DNA of 64,000 nt. Origin: Exobasidium rhododendri (Eukaryota; Basidiomycota; Exobasidiomycetes; Exobasidiales; Exobasidiaceae). Location: contig CP110632.1 in NCBI GenBank assembly GCA_026210745.1, positions 3,409,001 to 3,473,000 of the forward strand, given 5' to 3'. This document shows, piece by piece, positions 39,638 through 53,293 of this stretch (its first letter is position 1; every line of letters begins with the position of its first letter). The position numbers and the translations under genes were made by a program. The notes beneath the pieces were generated by a model. The model did not search any database. It was not told the DNA's origin and was given only the letters and a program-made list of their open reading frames with translations.

Positions 39638-41301
39638 TTGTTCGTTCGTTTCCCCGTGTCAGAAAGAAAGCATAAAATACCCTCACATCATGTACTGTAC
39701 TAGCCGTAGACGCATGTCCTTATCTCGCTTGTATTCCTATCAACTTGACCCCACCAAATCTCACCGTACACGTTGATCTCTATCACGCTCTATCACGCAC
39801 TACAGAAGCGCATCTCGGCAATGTTTGTTGTCTCGATAGCGTCGCAGATATGGGAATGTGTGTGTGTGTGTGCGCGCAGAACGACGGAAATCGACGATCC
39901 AGTGCATCCATTTATGTGTGGATAATTTAAGCCGCTCGCTGTGTTCCTTGCATAACAAGAATCTATACTATCGTGATCCGCTATCAAGAACAGTACAGTA
40001 GGTTGCAGTACGCGCTTATCTAATTAATATCACGGTTTCGATTATATTGGGTCCCTACTTCCCCGCCCCCCCCCTCTTCTTGATAATTTTTCGCATATCG
40101 ACTCCGCCTTTAAGGGTCGATCGTAAGCTGTGGTAGAAACTATGAAACGGAAGGAGAGCATGCCGGAACAGGGTTGATGACTTATACAGGGACTGAGATC
40201 GGGGTCTACCTCTACGTTCTTCCCCCGTCTCTTGGTAAGAGCCCCTTTTGCTGTGAGAAAAAGGACCTCGACGAGTCGGCTGTTGAAAAAAAGTAAATAA
40301 GGATCTTCGAGAGTCGGGGACCATGGACATTTGTAGAGGAAGTCATGTCGCCGTGCACAGACAAACGTAAAGTATGCATCAAATGAATTCAAGATCAAGT
40401 ACGGCAGGATCGAGTGGGCAAACTGACTGTGCATATCCGAGCGGGAAGCAGGAGATCGCAATCAGTGCAATTCGATTGTTCTGCGTATAAGCGAGTATTG
40501 CGACAATTCAAAAGAGGAGGACCCCAATGATGCTATCGCGTGGGGTAGTACTCATGTCTGTGCACTTGCAGCTTCCTTCTTGATGGCCTGGTGAGATCAC
40601 TGCTGGGCGGTCAGAGCTAGTCGCATCACTTTAGGGGCAAGGAAGAGCCTCTGCTAGACAAACAAACAGCCCCGTCCTCTTCGCTTTCACCCTGATGAAG
40701 GATGCTCTTTAGCGTAGGCGAGTCTTCGATCTAGTGCGCCACTATCACCATCCCACAAATCGCTTCTAATGCAAGCAATAATTCATTGCTTTCCCTCTTT
40801 GCTGTCTTTTAGTACTGTACAACAGGTTCGGAAGACGGGAGCATGCAGAAATTAGGAAAATAAAAGGATGTGCAGGCGCTTTTGCATCCCGTGGCATGTT
40901 TGCTCTCATCACTGACTGCGATAATCCGATTCGTCTCGTCTTGTGAATATTTGCCCTCGTACGGGTAATAGGAAGAGAATTTTGGCTACGCCTCATTACT
41001 GTATATATATAGTATACATACATACATAATGTATCTCTTGAACTTACTCTTCTCAGCGCACTTAAGAACGCTTACCGAATTACACAAGCAATAAAAGAAA
41101 ACTCTAATGTAGGCTTTGTGCTATTGAACCGTCCTTGTGATTTTCTCATGTGAAGCCCTTCTTCCACCCACTGGACTCCACTTCGCTCCTGCGCGTTCGA
41201 ATCTAATTTTATGACTGAATTGTGAATTTTAGCGACGGGCAAACGCCTGAATTACATGTGATAAGATAGTAAGCGTATGAATAGTATTGATGTGTCCTCC
41301 T

Positions 41302-41540
41302 TTAATACATATCTTCCACACTAACATGATTCACAGTCCGCCTTGTCCAATACAGGATCGTCCAAGCTTGAAAATTCAAATTAGGCCGGTCCCCTTCGAA
41401 ATCAAAGGCTCTATTTAGCTCACACACTCCTATGGCTATACCATCCTGACTTCCCAAGAGCTCCATACCCCTCCCTACCCTAGTGATATCCTCCCAATCC
41501 TTTCTCACAACTTCAGCGAGCCTTTTCCTTCTTGCACGGC
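41302..41540 (-). other. possible terminal exon of an unidentified minus-strand gene
   Basis: An open frame of 78 codons ends at 41302 and begins after an acceptor-like TTTTCATGCAG. The peptide (KDWEDITRVGRGMELLGSQ ... ILYWTRRTVNHVSVEDMY) looks non-random, but I could not connect it in frame to an upstream ATG exon. It may be chance. Confidence 0.2.
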
Positions 41541-41798
41541 CTGCATGAAAACACGATCATCATCGCCTGTGAATCATCATTAATTGATAAAGACCTAGCA
41601 TACAACTGTCCACCATCCCTTTTTGTGCACGTTTCAGCTTACTCTCCGATCAAATCGAATCATCTGCTTTCTTATCATCGCACACAATCTCGCCCATCAT
41701 TTCTATCATAAACAGCATCTCCATACGCAGGTTCTCCTCTCGCCATCCTTTTGAATCGTCCACTTCTCTTCTTACCGACCACAAAGCAAACGACTTCC

Positions 41799-41828
41799 CT
41801 ATATCTTTACAACCTATATCTTTACAAC
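41799..41828 (+). repeat. 15-bp perfect tandem duplication just 5' of the orphan gene start
   Basis: CTATATCTTTACAAC occurs twice without a gap, ending three bases before the ATG at 41832. It probably sits in the 5' leader. Confidence 0.9.
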
Positions 41829-41831
41829 TTC

Positions 41832-42701
41832 ATGTCCTCTCCGATTCGTCCACGAATGGGCAGCCGCGCGATCTCTGAGCTCAATCCACTCATAACGCCA
41901 AAACACGCATCTAGAGATCTCGGTCGAGGGACACACGCTGTCAGTGGGGGTGCCAAGGTTATCTCTGGTGGCCGCACTGCTTTGGGAGGCATCGCTCCGC
42001 TCTCTCCGTTCCTACCTCTTCCTACTGCTCCTACCGTCGTAGAGCTCACGGGACGATTCTCCGAAGATATTGAAGACATGGAGAACCACCAGACAAGCAA
42101 AATCTCAACCTCCTTCATTCGACGTGGACCAAACGTGAACTTAGAAAAGGAACGTTCAATGAAGAAAAGCAAACCGCCTGTCAGCACTGCGGCTCATATG
42201 ATTCGATGCTATTCCATGCCCGTCGCAACACAAGCTGACTATGAAGGTCAGAGGCGGGCAAAGATGCAGCAAAGGATTCCACTTCAGACTTCTTTCGCTG
42301 CCAATCAAAGATGTGAATCTGGCTGGCCTACACCTATTGCACAGGACGTCGCAGCTGGAAGACCCAATGCCATGGTGTCATCAGTATCAAGTATGGGTGC
42401 ACCCAAGCCAAAGACCTACAACCGTGATAGCACTCCAAAGAATTCTGCTCATGCACAACTGAGGACCCCCCTTAGTGTCCTTACATTGAACGAAGAAGCT
42501 ACTCGTAAGGACGCTAACATGGACGTCGAACCAGGCTCAGGATCAGACGAAGCAGAGATCATTACTCCTCGTGCCTTTTCACCTCGAAATGACTACTTCG
42601 ATCTTCCCTCTGACAAAGATGTGATGGCGTCTCACTTTAACGATCTTGAGGACTTTGTTCATCCGGATCACCTTCGACCACCACCAATTTTCTCACTATG
42701 A
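41832..42701 (+). CDS. orphan protein, 289 residues, function unknown
   Basis: Uninterrupted frame from ATG at 41832 (MSSPIRPRMGSRAISELNP) to TGA 42699..42701. It is rich in Ser, Pro and Thr with no membrane segment, signal peptide or coiled coil, so probably mostly disordered. Possible phosphorylation-type clusters include SGSDEAEIITPRAFSPR. The C-terminus is short and acidic-aromatic (NDLEDFVHPDHLRPPPIFSL). Start context lies after a pyrimidine-rich leader with a 15-bp duplication. I do not recognise any family. Composition and frame length support it being real, but expression evidence would be needed to be sure. Confidence 0.6.
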   Translation: MSSPIRPRMGSRAISELNPLITPKHASRDLGRGTHAVSGGAKVISGGRTALGGIAPLSPFLPLPTAPTVVELTGRFSEDIEDMENHQTSKISTSFIRRGPNVNLEKERSMKKSKPPVSTAAHMIRCYSMPVATQADYEGQRRAKMQQRIPLQTSFAANQRCESGWPTPIAQDVAAGRPNAMVSSVSSMGAPKPKTYNRDSTPKNSAHAQLRTPLSVLTLNEEATRKDANMDVEPGSGSDEAEIITPRAFSPRNDYFDLPSDKDVMASHFNDLEDFVHPDHLRPPPIFSL

Positions 42702-43961
42702 AGGAGGAGCATGTTCGCACAACATCACTTTCCACTGACGTCTTTCTCACTTCCGCCCTCATTACGATCTTTTTACACTATACTACATTGACGACGACGA
42801 CGACGATCCAAATCAATTCAAGCATTCTTGAAGCTGGTGTCACCAGAAGACTGCATTCGACCTCTTTACATGACTCCCCTCCCTTTTTTCAATTGCATGC
42901 AAGCACCCTCACACATATCATATCATCATCACCATCATCACCACCAAGCAACAGCGATCTGAATTCGTCATTTCATCCTTGATTGCAGGTCCTACTCATT
43001 CCCGAGCCATCGCTGCTCCGCCCTTCGCCGCTATATCCTCGCACTTCTAAGCACTTGCCAACTTTATCCATATTTCCTCTTCCAAATTCCTTCGCCTTGT
43101 CCTTCCACTTCCTCGCATATCTGCAACGTTTGTACTTCTAGAAAAAAACCTTAATGTTTCGCATTGCAACCTTTCTTCACGATCAAAGAAACCCCTGGGA
43201 AAAGCTTAACTTTCGAGAGGTGTGCAGACGATTTCCGGGAACCGGAAAGCAGACGGTAGAGCGAGCACCGATCTTGATAAGCAGTATGGAAACGGTGGCT
43301 TGTCTCTCCGCAATATCTGCACCTTACACCGTCGTAGGTAGGTAACGGCATGATATAATAATCCGCGTTCAATCGTTATCGGCAAGTTGATTTCAGTAAG
43401 GTACAGTATACATAGCACCTGTAACAAAAGAAGCGAGGCACACGCTATCGTATAGTAAGGCTTTTCAGATAGAATATTTGAATTTTTCAGATAGTGCAAT
43501 CTCCCACGCCACTTTTTCCGCCCCTTACACCCCGCCGCGACTGGGCAAGTGGCATCTGCTTCTTACACTGCAGACCCCTGGTCTGAATCTTGATTTGCTG
43601 TGACGAGATTCATCGTATCTATACTTTTTCAAATTAAGGCTGGGATTCAATGATCCCCTGGCAACGAAGTGATGAGGCGCAGGACTAAGTTGATGTACGC
43701 AAAGAAGGGGGCGATGAACCAGAAATACATTATAGATACTGATCTTGTGAGCAGGATACATTCAGATAAAAGAATTGAAGAGGAGAAAGGGGGGGGGGAG
43801 CAGGCACAAGGAGACGGAAAGGCGTTATACACACGGGACAGATGTTTTACAGGAACGTGAAGATAAGAGTGAGCACCGCGACGGTTGTCTTCCCGATGGA
43901 GGGGTGCCCACGGTATCTTGCTAGCTTTGAACCTTGTGCTTTATTGGAGAGTGCGTGGATT
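42702..43961. other. convergent intergenic region
   Basis: About 1.26 kb between the orphan gene (plus) and the SNF1 3' end (minus). Contains a TCATCACCA-type short repeat at about 42918..42950 and a G run at about 43789..43798. Short frames at 43154..43345 and 43525..43761 have no support. Confidence 0.5.
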
Positions 43962-46740
<2,779 letters not shown>

Positions 46741-47559
46741 CGTGGCCGCCTATCAGGCTGGAGAGGAGTAGATTGTCTGTGGCCAGATCCACGCAAACGA
46801 AGGACTGCAGATGGACTGGTGGCCCGAGGTCTTTCGATCCCTTCCTATCTCTTCTATCTTGGCCTCAAATTACGAGCGTCGTTTGCACAGGACCCGAAAG
46901 CAGAATGAAGGGATGTCGGGAATGTCTCCTATCAGAATGGTGATACTGGAGATCTGCTATAGGTTCTGAGCACTGTACGGTATCGTCGTCCTGCTATTCT
47001 GAAGAAAAAAATTGGGTCCTAATGTAAGTTCGTAGTCCTGCTAGGTTGAATGTCTTGTGGATTTTTCTCTCCATCGTCAGACCAGCAGTGTGGAGTGTCT
47101 GGAGAGCAACATGCGGTATGTGAGGCGCGCTGGATTACAATATCATCTTTTTGATACTCTTTTCAATTGAGTAAGTGTATTGACATTTTCCCGGCACTAA
47201 AGTCACTTACAATCAGGTCAAGATAGTGAGAGTGCAGAGGAAAACGGTAGGGTCTCCTTCTCACAAAGTGTGGCATACACGAGAGTACGACGGTCTGGAG
47301 GGAGAAGAGGGAGAGGAAAGTTTGAGACGGCACAGTCTGAAATACGATGAACTATAAAACAGCGGAGGAGAGAGAGATTTCATCGTAAGCAGCAAAAGAC
47401 ACTGTAGCAGTACAGAGCATCACGTTTTGAGCGTGGTGAACGGAGAGAGGCGGAGTGGGATATATCTGGAGAGGGGAGGAACTTGGGCTAACATCAAAGG
47501 GATCCTGCCACGATGACGATTCAGCCGAATGAAGAATTTCTGAGATGATCGGAGCTCTC
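46741..47559. other. SNF1 promoter region and 3' flank of the membrane-protein gene
   Basis: 819 bp between two minus-strand genes. Several weak frames are present, none convincing. No repeats or RNA genes noticed. Confidence 0.5.
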
Positions 47560-48804
47560 CTAGAAGTTCTGGTGCATGCTCTGCCCGCCAATACGGTATG
47601 GCTGCATTGGTGGGCTGATGGAAGCCGATTGAGCTCGAGCTGCTCCATAGGGATCCGATTGATTGTGATAATCTTGATAGCCGTCGTATTGTTGACCTGC
47701 TGAGGAGGGCGTCGTTGCTGCTGTAGCTTCATGTGTTTGATCAAGATAAGCGGTCTGACCTTGACCAGCAGAATAGCCAGAGTAAAGATCTTGATAGCCT
47801 GAGATAGGTTGAGAGTACGGATTGTTGGCACTCGGAGTATCATCGTAGTACTCTGCATTCTCCATTCCTGCTCCACCATTACCGCCGGTGGGATAGAATT
47901 GGCCTGCTCCGACGCCAGTATTAAGAGCCACGTTACTTCCCGCCATGGATTCACTACCTTTGTAGCCGTATTCTGTCATGCTGTGGTTGTCACCTTCAGG
48001 TCCATCGTCGAACTCGTTACTCATCTCAAAGCCAGCTCCTCCCGTTCTTCTGGCAGGTAAAGGTTGAAGGGCTGCAGAATCACCTTCGGCCTTGAGCTCT
48101 GGCCATTTGATATCGGCGTCTTCATCGTGGAAATCGCTGAATCGCTTGCCACCAAACTTCATATACAAGAAGATGAGTGCACCAATGATGGCCACACCTC
48201 CAACGACGGAGACACCGACAATCAGTCCGGTGTGACTACCGCTGCTTTCTGTATCGGATGCCGCACTTTCAGTCGAAGAGGCAAGAGGGGCTGTGGTTGT
48301 CGGAATTGCTTCTTGTACCGTTGAGGTCAAGATGACTACAGAACCTGCTGCATTTGTGGAACTGGACACTACGGCCGAATTGGAAGCTGTGAATGTGGAT
48401 TGAAAAGAGGTTGTCCTGCCCCTCCCTGAACCGGAGGTGCTCGTCGCTCCTGCAGCTGACGTAGTGGAAGGGGATGATGATGAAATTGAACTTGCCGAAT
48501 TAGAAGGAGATGATGGTGCAGATTGTGATGAAGAGGTAGGATCAGAACGAGAAGATGACGATGAAGATGACGAAGTTGCAGCGGCTGCGCTACTGCTTGG
48601 ACCCGACCCATCAGACGTGTCTGATCCTGACCCTGAATCAGTTGAAGTTGATGCTGAATCAGACGAGTCGCTAAAGAAGGAAAATTGACGTCGGTGAAGC
48701 CTAATCGACTTCTTCACCATGTAAGAAGTGGGGCGAGGTAATGATGCTTGATGAGCCGATACTGCTGCGACTAATAGGCACAGCAAGATCAATTTTGCGT
48801 GCAT
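47560..48804 (-). CDS. single-pass membrane protein with mucin-like Ser/Thr-rich ectodomain, possible cell-wall sensor
   Basis: Single exon, 414 residues. Signal peptide at 1-17 (LILLCLLVAAVSA), a dibasic Arg-Arg at about 38-39 that could be a Kex2-type cleavage site, then about 130 residues of almost pure Ser/Thr/Ala/Gly likely to be O-mannosylated, a single membrane helix at about 194-216 (LIVGVSVVGGVAIIGALIF), a basic stop-transfer run (KFGGKRF), and a cytoplasmic tail of about 195 residues with many Tyr, Gln and Gly. The layout resembles Mid2/Wsc-type sensors of cell wall integrity, but no WSC cysteine domain is visible, so the functional label is tentative. Confidence 0.7.
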   Translation of the reverse strand: MHAKLILLCLLVAAVSAHQASLPRPTSYMVKKSIRLHRRQFSFFSDSSDSASTSTDSGSGSDTSDGSGPSSSAAAATSSSSSSSSRSDPTSSSQSAPSSPSNSASSISSSSPSTTSAAGATSTSGSGRGRTTSFQSTFTASNSAVVSSSTNAAGSVVILTSTVQEAIPTTTAPLASSTESAASDTESSGSHTGLIVGVSVVGGVAIIGALIFLYMKFGGKRFSDFHDEDADIKWPELKAEGDSAALQPLPARRTGGAGFEMSNEFDDGPEGDNHSMTEYGYKGSESMAGSNVALNTGVGAGQFYPTGGNGGAGMENAEYYDDTPSANNPYSQPISGYQDLYSGYSAGQGQTAYLDQTHEATAATTPSSAGQQYDGYQDYHNQSDPYGAARAQSASISPPMQPYRIGGQSMHQNF

Positions 48805-49701
48805 GATGTCAGAGTAGACTGTGCTTGTAGCTGCTTTCGACTTTGCGAGGGTGTACAGAATCGATGTGCACGAGGAGGACAGTCCAACAGGCGGGTTGAG
48901 CTTATGGGAGAATGGTAAGAATCGCCTGAATCAATCAGATGACTTCGTGTCGTAGTGAGTGAGCGTGTCGTGAGGTAGGAAACGAGACAAAGGGAAATGC
49001 TGAGAGGGGTTCCGACAGGTGTAAATGTGAAGATTCAAAGGCAAGAAGGAGTGGGTGTGTGTCTGTAGTGAAAAGAGAGAAAATGATTGTGTGTGTGATA
49101 GGGATCTGTCCAAAGGGTTAGGTGTCAAATTGTTCAACCGTACAGTACACCGCAAAATCCTGCCCCCATTCAGGAGGCTTGAGAGCGCCTCATTCCCAAG
49201 CTTGTATTTCGCTAGAAGTGCTTCATTTCGATCAGAAATAGTAATTCCCGCTAGAGGGAAAATCCTTTTGTAATTCCTTCGATGTACGCATTCTTTTTTT
49301 CCTGAGACTCTCTTTTCTCTTTTTTTAATCTCTTTTATTCAAGCTGGGGGCCACCCCCTTCCTGTTCCCTTTGTGTCCTCCGCCGTCCCTATTTCTCTTC
49401 GTCGAATAGAGAACGCCACGTGGCAAACATGATTTTAATCAATGCAGTCCTGGCCCACCTCTCAATGGCAATATCCAAATACAAAATTATTCTGAGATGA
49501 GTACACTCGCACTGACGTGCATGACACTTTCGTCATGGATGTATTTACGTCCGCGCCAGAGCGTATAAGGCCTTACCATATCCTTGCTGCACCTGGCTTA
49601 GAGCGGCTGACCGCATATCACATCACTCGGCATCTTGCGGAAAGTAGAAAGGAAATTCCATTGCACCGTCTGCTCCTTCCTCCTCGTCGAGTCTATCAAA
49701 T
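48805..49701. other. intergenic region upstream of the membrane-protein gene
   Basis: 897 bp hold the promoter of the gene to the left and the 3' flank of the SPE3-LYS9 gene. A T-rich tract lies at about 49290..49330. No gene seen. Confidence 0.5.
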
Positions 49702-52174
49702 CTACAAGTATCGCTCCTGTAGCACAATGCCTTCATTTTCCAATTCTAGACGGATGGGATCGCACACTTCAGTCGTGTAAGGAGCGACAATCTTTCCCTT
49801 CTGCTTGAGGGCTGGGTTGCCTTCCAAGATCAAGCGAGTGGCAACACCGCATGGGACACCTACCAATTTTGCCATACTGCTAGTCCCGTTCGATTGACCG
49901 TAGTCCAACAACGTACTAGTCAAGATCTGATCACTTCCATCCTTTGCTTTGATTTCGAATCGATGTTGCAGCATGACCATGTCTCTCTCTCCGGGCTCAT
50001 ATCTGCACTTCTCTTCCAAGGTGGCGCAAAGTGTGTCCAGTGGGTTACCGTATCCACTCTTGTTTTGGGATGGAGTGCCTCGAACAGTCACTTTCTGTTG
50101 TACATCCATCAGACCGAGCCATCGGAGCCCGTTGAGAACTTGAGCCTTCTCGTCCTCGCTGGAGAATTGGCACTTGCCTTCGATGGCCTTTGTCAAGGCA
50201 ACGGTGTCCTTTGCATCTTCCACACCTAGTAGCTTGGCTGTGACTTGTGGCCATGATAGTCCAGAATCTTGCTTTAGCCAAGCCTTGGCATCATCACCAT
50301 CATCCAAAAAGCCCATCTTGACCAAAGCGAGCACGAATTGTGGGAAAGTGGCGTAGCGAAGAGTCCCTCTGATCACCGTCTCTGCTTCTGGAATGTTGTA
50401 CGATTCTCTAAAGGTGGAAGAATCACGATTGGGGTAGGCGACAAAAGCAAATGCTGGATTGATGTAGTAAGGCTTTGCACTCTTCATCAAGTCAACACCA
50501 GACACGACTTGAGGTTCTTTGTGGGGCGCTTGGTAGAATTTTCCGTTATTTCGCAGAGCCAAGAGCACACCTCTGGAAGACCAGCTGAATTTGTATCCCA
50601 AAGGATTGTCAGCTGCTTCCGGTGCAGGTAGACCACCACAGTACGAGAGGAAGGACTTGACCTGTCCCCCTTGCTTGCGAATGTCATCGATAGCTTTGAC
50701 AGCGTAGAGATGATCCAAACCAGGATCCAGACCGATCTCATTCATGACTGTGATACCGGCAGCTTCAATCTCCGGAGCCAACTCTTTGATCGCATCCGAA
50801 ACATAGCTGGTAGTGACAACATCCACCTTGTGCTTGCATGCTGCCTTGATGACAGCAGCATGATAGGTGTAAGGAACCAAAGAAATGACAATGTCGAATT
50901 TGGATACGGCTGATGAAAGTGCGTCGTCATCATTAACGTCTACAGACATCGCCGTCGCCCTAGACAGATTCGAAGCAAGCTTTTGAGCATTTTCAAGGCG
51001 AGACGAGGCTGCAGTGAAGAAGAGTCACATTGTCAACAAACGTTCTCTGTACACACGTCCTTGCCGATAAATTAAAGGCTCACCAACAGTGAGCTCGTAC
51101 TCAGGATAACGAAGCATGTACTCTGCAAATGGTTGCGCAACGTACCCACTTCCTAGTAACAAGATCTTCTTGTGCGCTCTCTTGACAGTTGCGCTTCCAT
51201 CACCACTAGCGACGACTGGTCCAGGAGCAGGGCCTCCATCTTCCACGACTTTCCGAGCGAATTCAGGCAACACAAACGAAGCAGCATGAACCTTGTCGTT
51301 GTAGTACCGGCAACCTGGAACCTTGCGAAGGGGAGTTCGAATGTCTCGTCCCGCTTCCAATGAGCAAACCACGAACCCAATTTGACCACATGGGTAGGTG
51401 GGAATAGCGGTGAAAGCATACTCTGCGACGGGGAACAGCTCCTTTGTGCTTTGACGCAACTCTCGAATCAAGGGCAAGTGAAGCCACTGACATTCTCCTT
51501 GAGTAGAGATATGTCCACCAGGTTTAAGTGCTTCCTTCAAAAGCTTAAAGTAAGGCGGCTGGAAGAGTGCTTCAGCTGGTCCGACGGGATCAGAGCTATC
51601 AGTGATGATGACATCGAATGCCGCTTTGTTCTTGGGATCCTGCAGAAAGGCAAATCCGTCTCCAATGATCACTTTACTCTTCGGGTGGTCCAATCCAGCG
51701 GCCATTGCAGGGAGATATTTTCGAGAATTACGGGGAACCGCTTCGTCAATGTCGCATAGGATGGCTTCCTTTACGCTGTCGTGCTTTACGACTTCACGCA
51801 AGACTCCACCGTCACCACCTCCGATGATCAGTACTCTCTCGGGGTTGGGGTGAGATGCAAGCGGCAAGTGAGCGATCATCTCTTGGTAAGAGAATTCGTC
51901 TCTCTCGGAGCATTGAATGACGCCATCGAGAACGAGAACGTTGCCGTAAGTGGTCGATTCAAACACCAAGACATTTTGATAGAGAGATTGTTCGACATGC
52001 AGAATCTTTCTGACTTGGAGGCTCATAGCTTGGCCAGGCCATTGGCTGTTGGCTAAGGGGAGGAAATCGGAGGCCAGTGAGATGACATTTCACCCAACAT
52101 AATGCTGCGCAGCACTTTAACATACCTTCGTGGAACCAACCATCCCTGATCTGAGGGTGTGAAAGAGGTGCCAT
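49702..52174 (-). CDS. SPE3-LYS9: fused spermidine synthase / saccharopine dehydrogenase
   Basis: Chimeric enzyme of 774 residues, exons 52174..52126, 52052..51084, 51008..49702. The N-terminal part (about 1-290) is spermidine synthase: [35 protein letters not shown] (S-adenosyl binding, about 90-107), [12 protein letters not shown] and [11 protein letters not shown]. The C-terminal part (about 320-774) is the glutamate-forming saccharopine reductase of lysine biosynthesis: nucleotide fingerprint GSGYVAQP (about 327-334), [41 protein letters not shown]. Spermidine synthase moves an aminopropyl group to putrescine; saccharopine dehydrogenase joins aminoadipate semialdehyde to glutamate. The fusion is known from basidiomycetes. 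The linker is about 25 residues with Gly/Pro/Ser. Head-to-head with ETFRF1. Confidence 0.97.
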
Positions 52175-52383
52175 GGTGATGCGTGATTGGGGAAGAAAGA
52201 CGCTCCGTTCTTCTCAAACCAAAAAATTGTAGAAGAGGATTTTCTTGCAGAGATGACACCGTTCTGAGGCAGGCTCGCGTGGCCTTTTTAGCTTTAGCTA
52301 CTCACTCCACTTCCGACCAAGAGAGGCTCTAGCAAGGTAGCATACAACACTGGACCTTCAACTCCTACTATTCTCGCTGGAAG
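52175..52383. promoter_or_regulatory. short bidirectional promoter between SPE3-LYS9 and ETFRF1-like gene
   Basis: The two ATGs lie 209 bp apart and the genes run away from each other. I found no named factor site. Confidence 0.5.
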
Positions 52384-52917
52384 ATGCCTCCGGTCGGGCA
52401 TCACCTGCGACCAAAGGCAATTAATCTGTACAAGACGCTGCATCGTCTCGGGGTGAGTTGATCATGGCGATCTCATACGCTCGCTCTCCTTCTCTGACTG
52501 ATCTTTCTCGTGCAGCGAGAATATCCGGACCCAAAGTATAATTTCATCGGAAAGCTGCAAGCAATGTGAGCCATGATCAGTGGGAGGGGAAGGAATAGAT
52601 GAAGTGTTGATTGACTCGATCACGAAATCACATTCCAGGACCCGTCGAAATGCGCATTTGACCGATGACAAGGAGATTGAGGAAAAACTTGCGATAGGAG
52701 AATTCGTTAGAAAAGGTAAGAAAGTCGCCTTATGTGTCCCTTCTACCACAACAGATCTGACATATGTTCTCTCTATTGCAGAAACAGAAGCCCTATATTC
52801 ACTGAAAAAGTACCGGACCATGCGAAGAAGGTGCGAGGAGAAACTGGAAGAGGTGCCTCTGTTATTATGCTTCTCTAACATTCCTTTACTGCTCTCAGAT
52901 ATATTGTGGATGATTAG
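52384..52917 (+). CDS. LYR-motif protein of the ETFRF1/LYRM5 family
   Basis: Small mitochondrial LYR-motif protein. ETFRF1 binds electron transfer flavoprotein and removes its flavin. Exons: 52384..52452, 52516..52565, 52639..52715, 52782..52830, 52899..52917; 87 residues, close to the usual 90. The N-terminal helix carries the LYR-like NLYKTLHRLGREYP. Conserved tail elements are IGEFVRKETEALYSLKKYRTMRRRY. Exon 5 adds only a few residues; its acceptor (CTCTCAG 52898) was chosen because it yields the RRRY ending found in the family. The alternative without that splice gives a hydrophobic, implausible tail. Five exons in 534 bp is dense even here. Confidence 0.85.
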
Positions 52918-53293
52918 TGAGCCTCTTATTCTCTCGTAAATGTGCTTCGTTCTGCGCTCTGGTTTCATACCTAAGAGGCATGGCGGAACGACTCGCATCG
53001 CAAAACCAGCATGCCTTATGCAATTCTACCCATAGTGAACCTACGTTTGCGTGCGAGGTCATAGCAGCTCAGGCCTCCACGTGGAGGTTTTTTTTTGAAA
53101 TCGTCTCTAAACAGTGAGATAAAAGATCGATCCGGATCTCCACATCACAATCTGACATTGACATTGACATTTGAGTTCAGTTTACACCTTCACCGCCTTC
53201 CACCGTCGCCTCTCAACTGCCCTTTTCACCCTTTTTGAGGTCTTTCACTATCGAGCGCTCTTTCTGGCTTCACTCAGCTCTCCTAACTCAGTC
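52918..53293. other. intergenic region before the J-domain gene
   Basis: 376 bp between two plus-strand genes; contains a run of T at about 53090..53098 and a duplicated TGACATTGACATTGACATT at about 53154..53172. No gene seen. Confidence 0.55.

Larger units (their letters stand above)
39638..41831. other. about 2.2 kb with little recognisable content
   Basis: SMC2 3' flank on the left, orphan-gene promoter on the right. A TG repeat runs at about 39857..39872, C-rich runs at about 40065..40073, and TA/CATA-rich sequence at about 40999..41030. Minus-strand frames at 40042..40461 have biased composition and no recognisable motif. I searched for tRNA B-box-like sequence and small RNA patterns without a supportable hit. 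The only coding-like piece is listed separately (41302..41540). Confidence 0.45.

Noticed and set aside
40042-40461. Minus-strand frame of 139 codons
   Set aside because: Low-complexity runs from a C-rich tract, no motif, no splice structure.
40690-40920. TGATGA followed by CTGA, resembling a C/D box snoRNA
   Set aside because: The boxes are more than 200 bases apart and no terminal stem is visible.
41185-41205. Sequence resembling a tRNA B box (GTTCGAATC)
   Set aside because: No A box or acceptor-stem pairing upstream within the required distance.
52831-52939. Read-through 3' end of the ETFRF1-like gene
   Set aside because: It gives a hydrophobic tail unlike the family, whereas splicing 52831..52898 gives the expected RRRY end.
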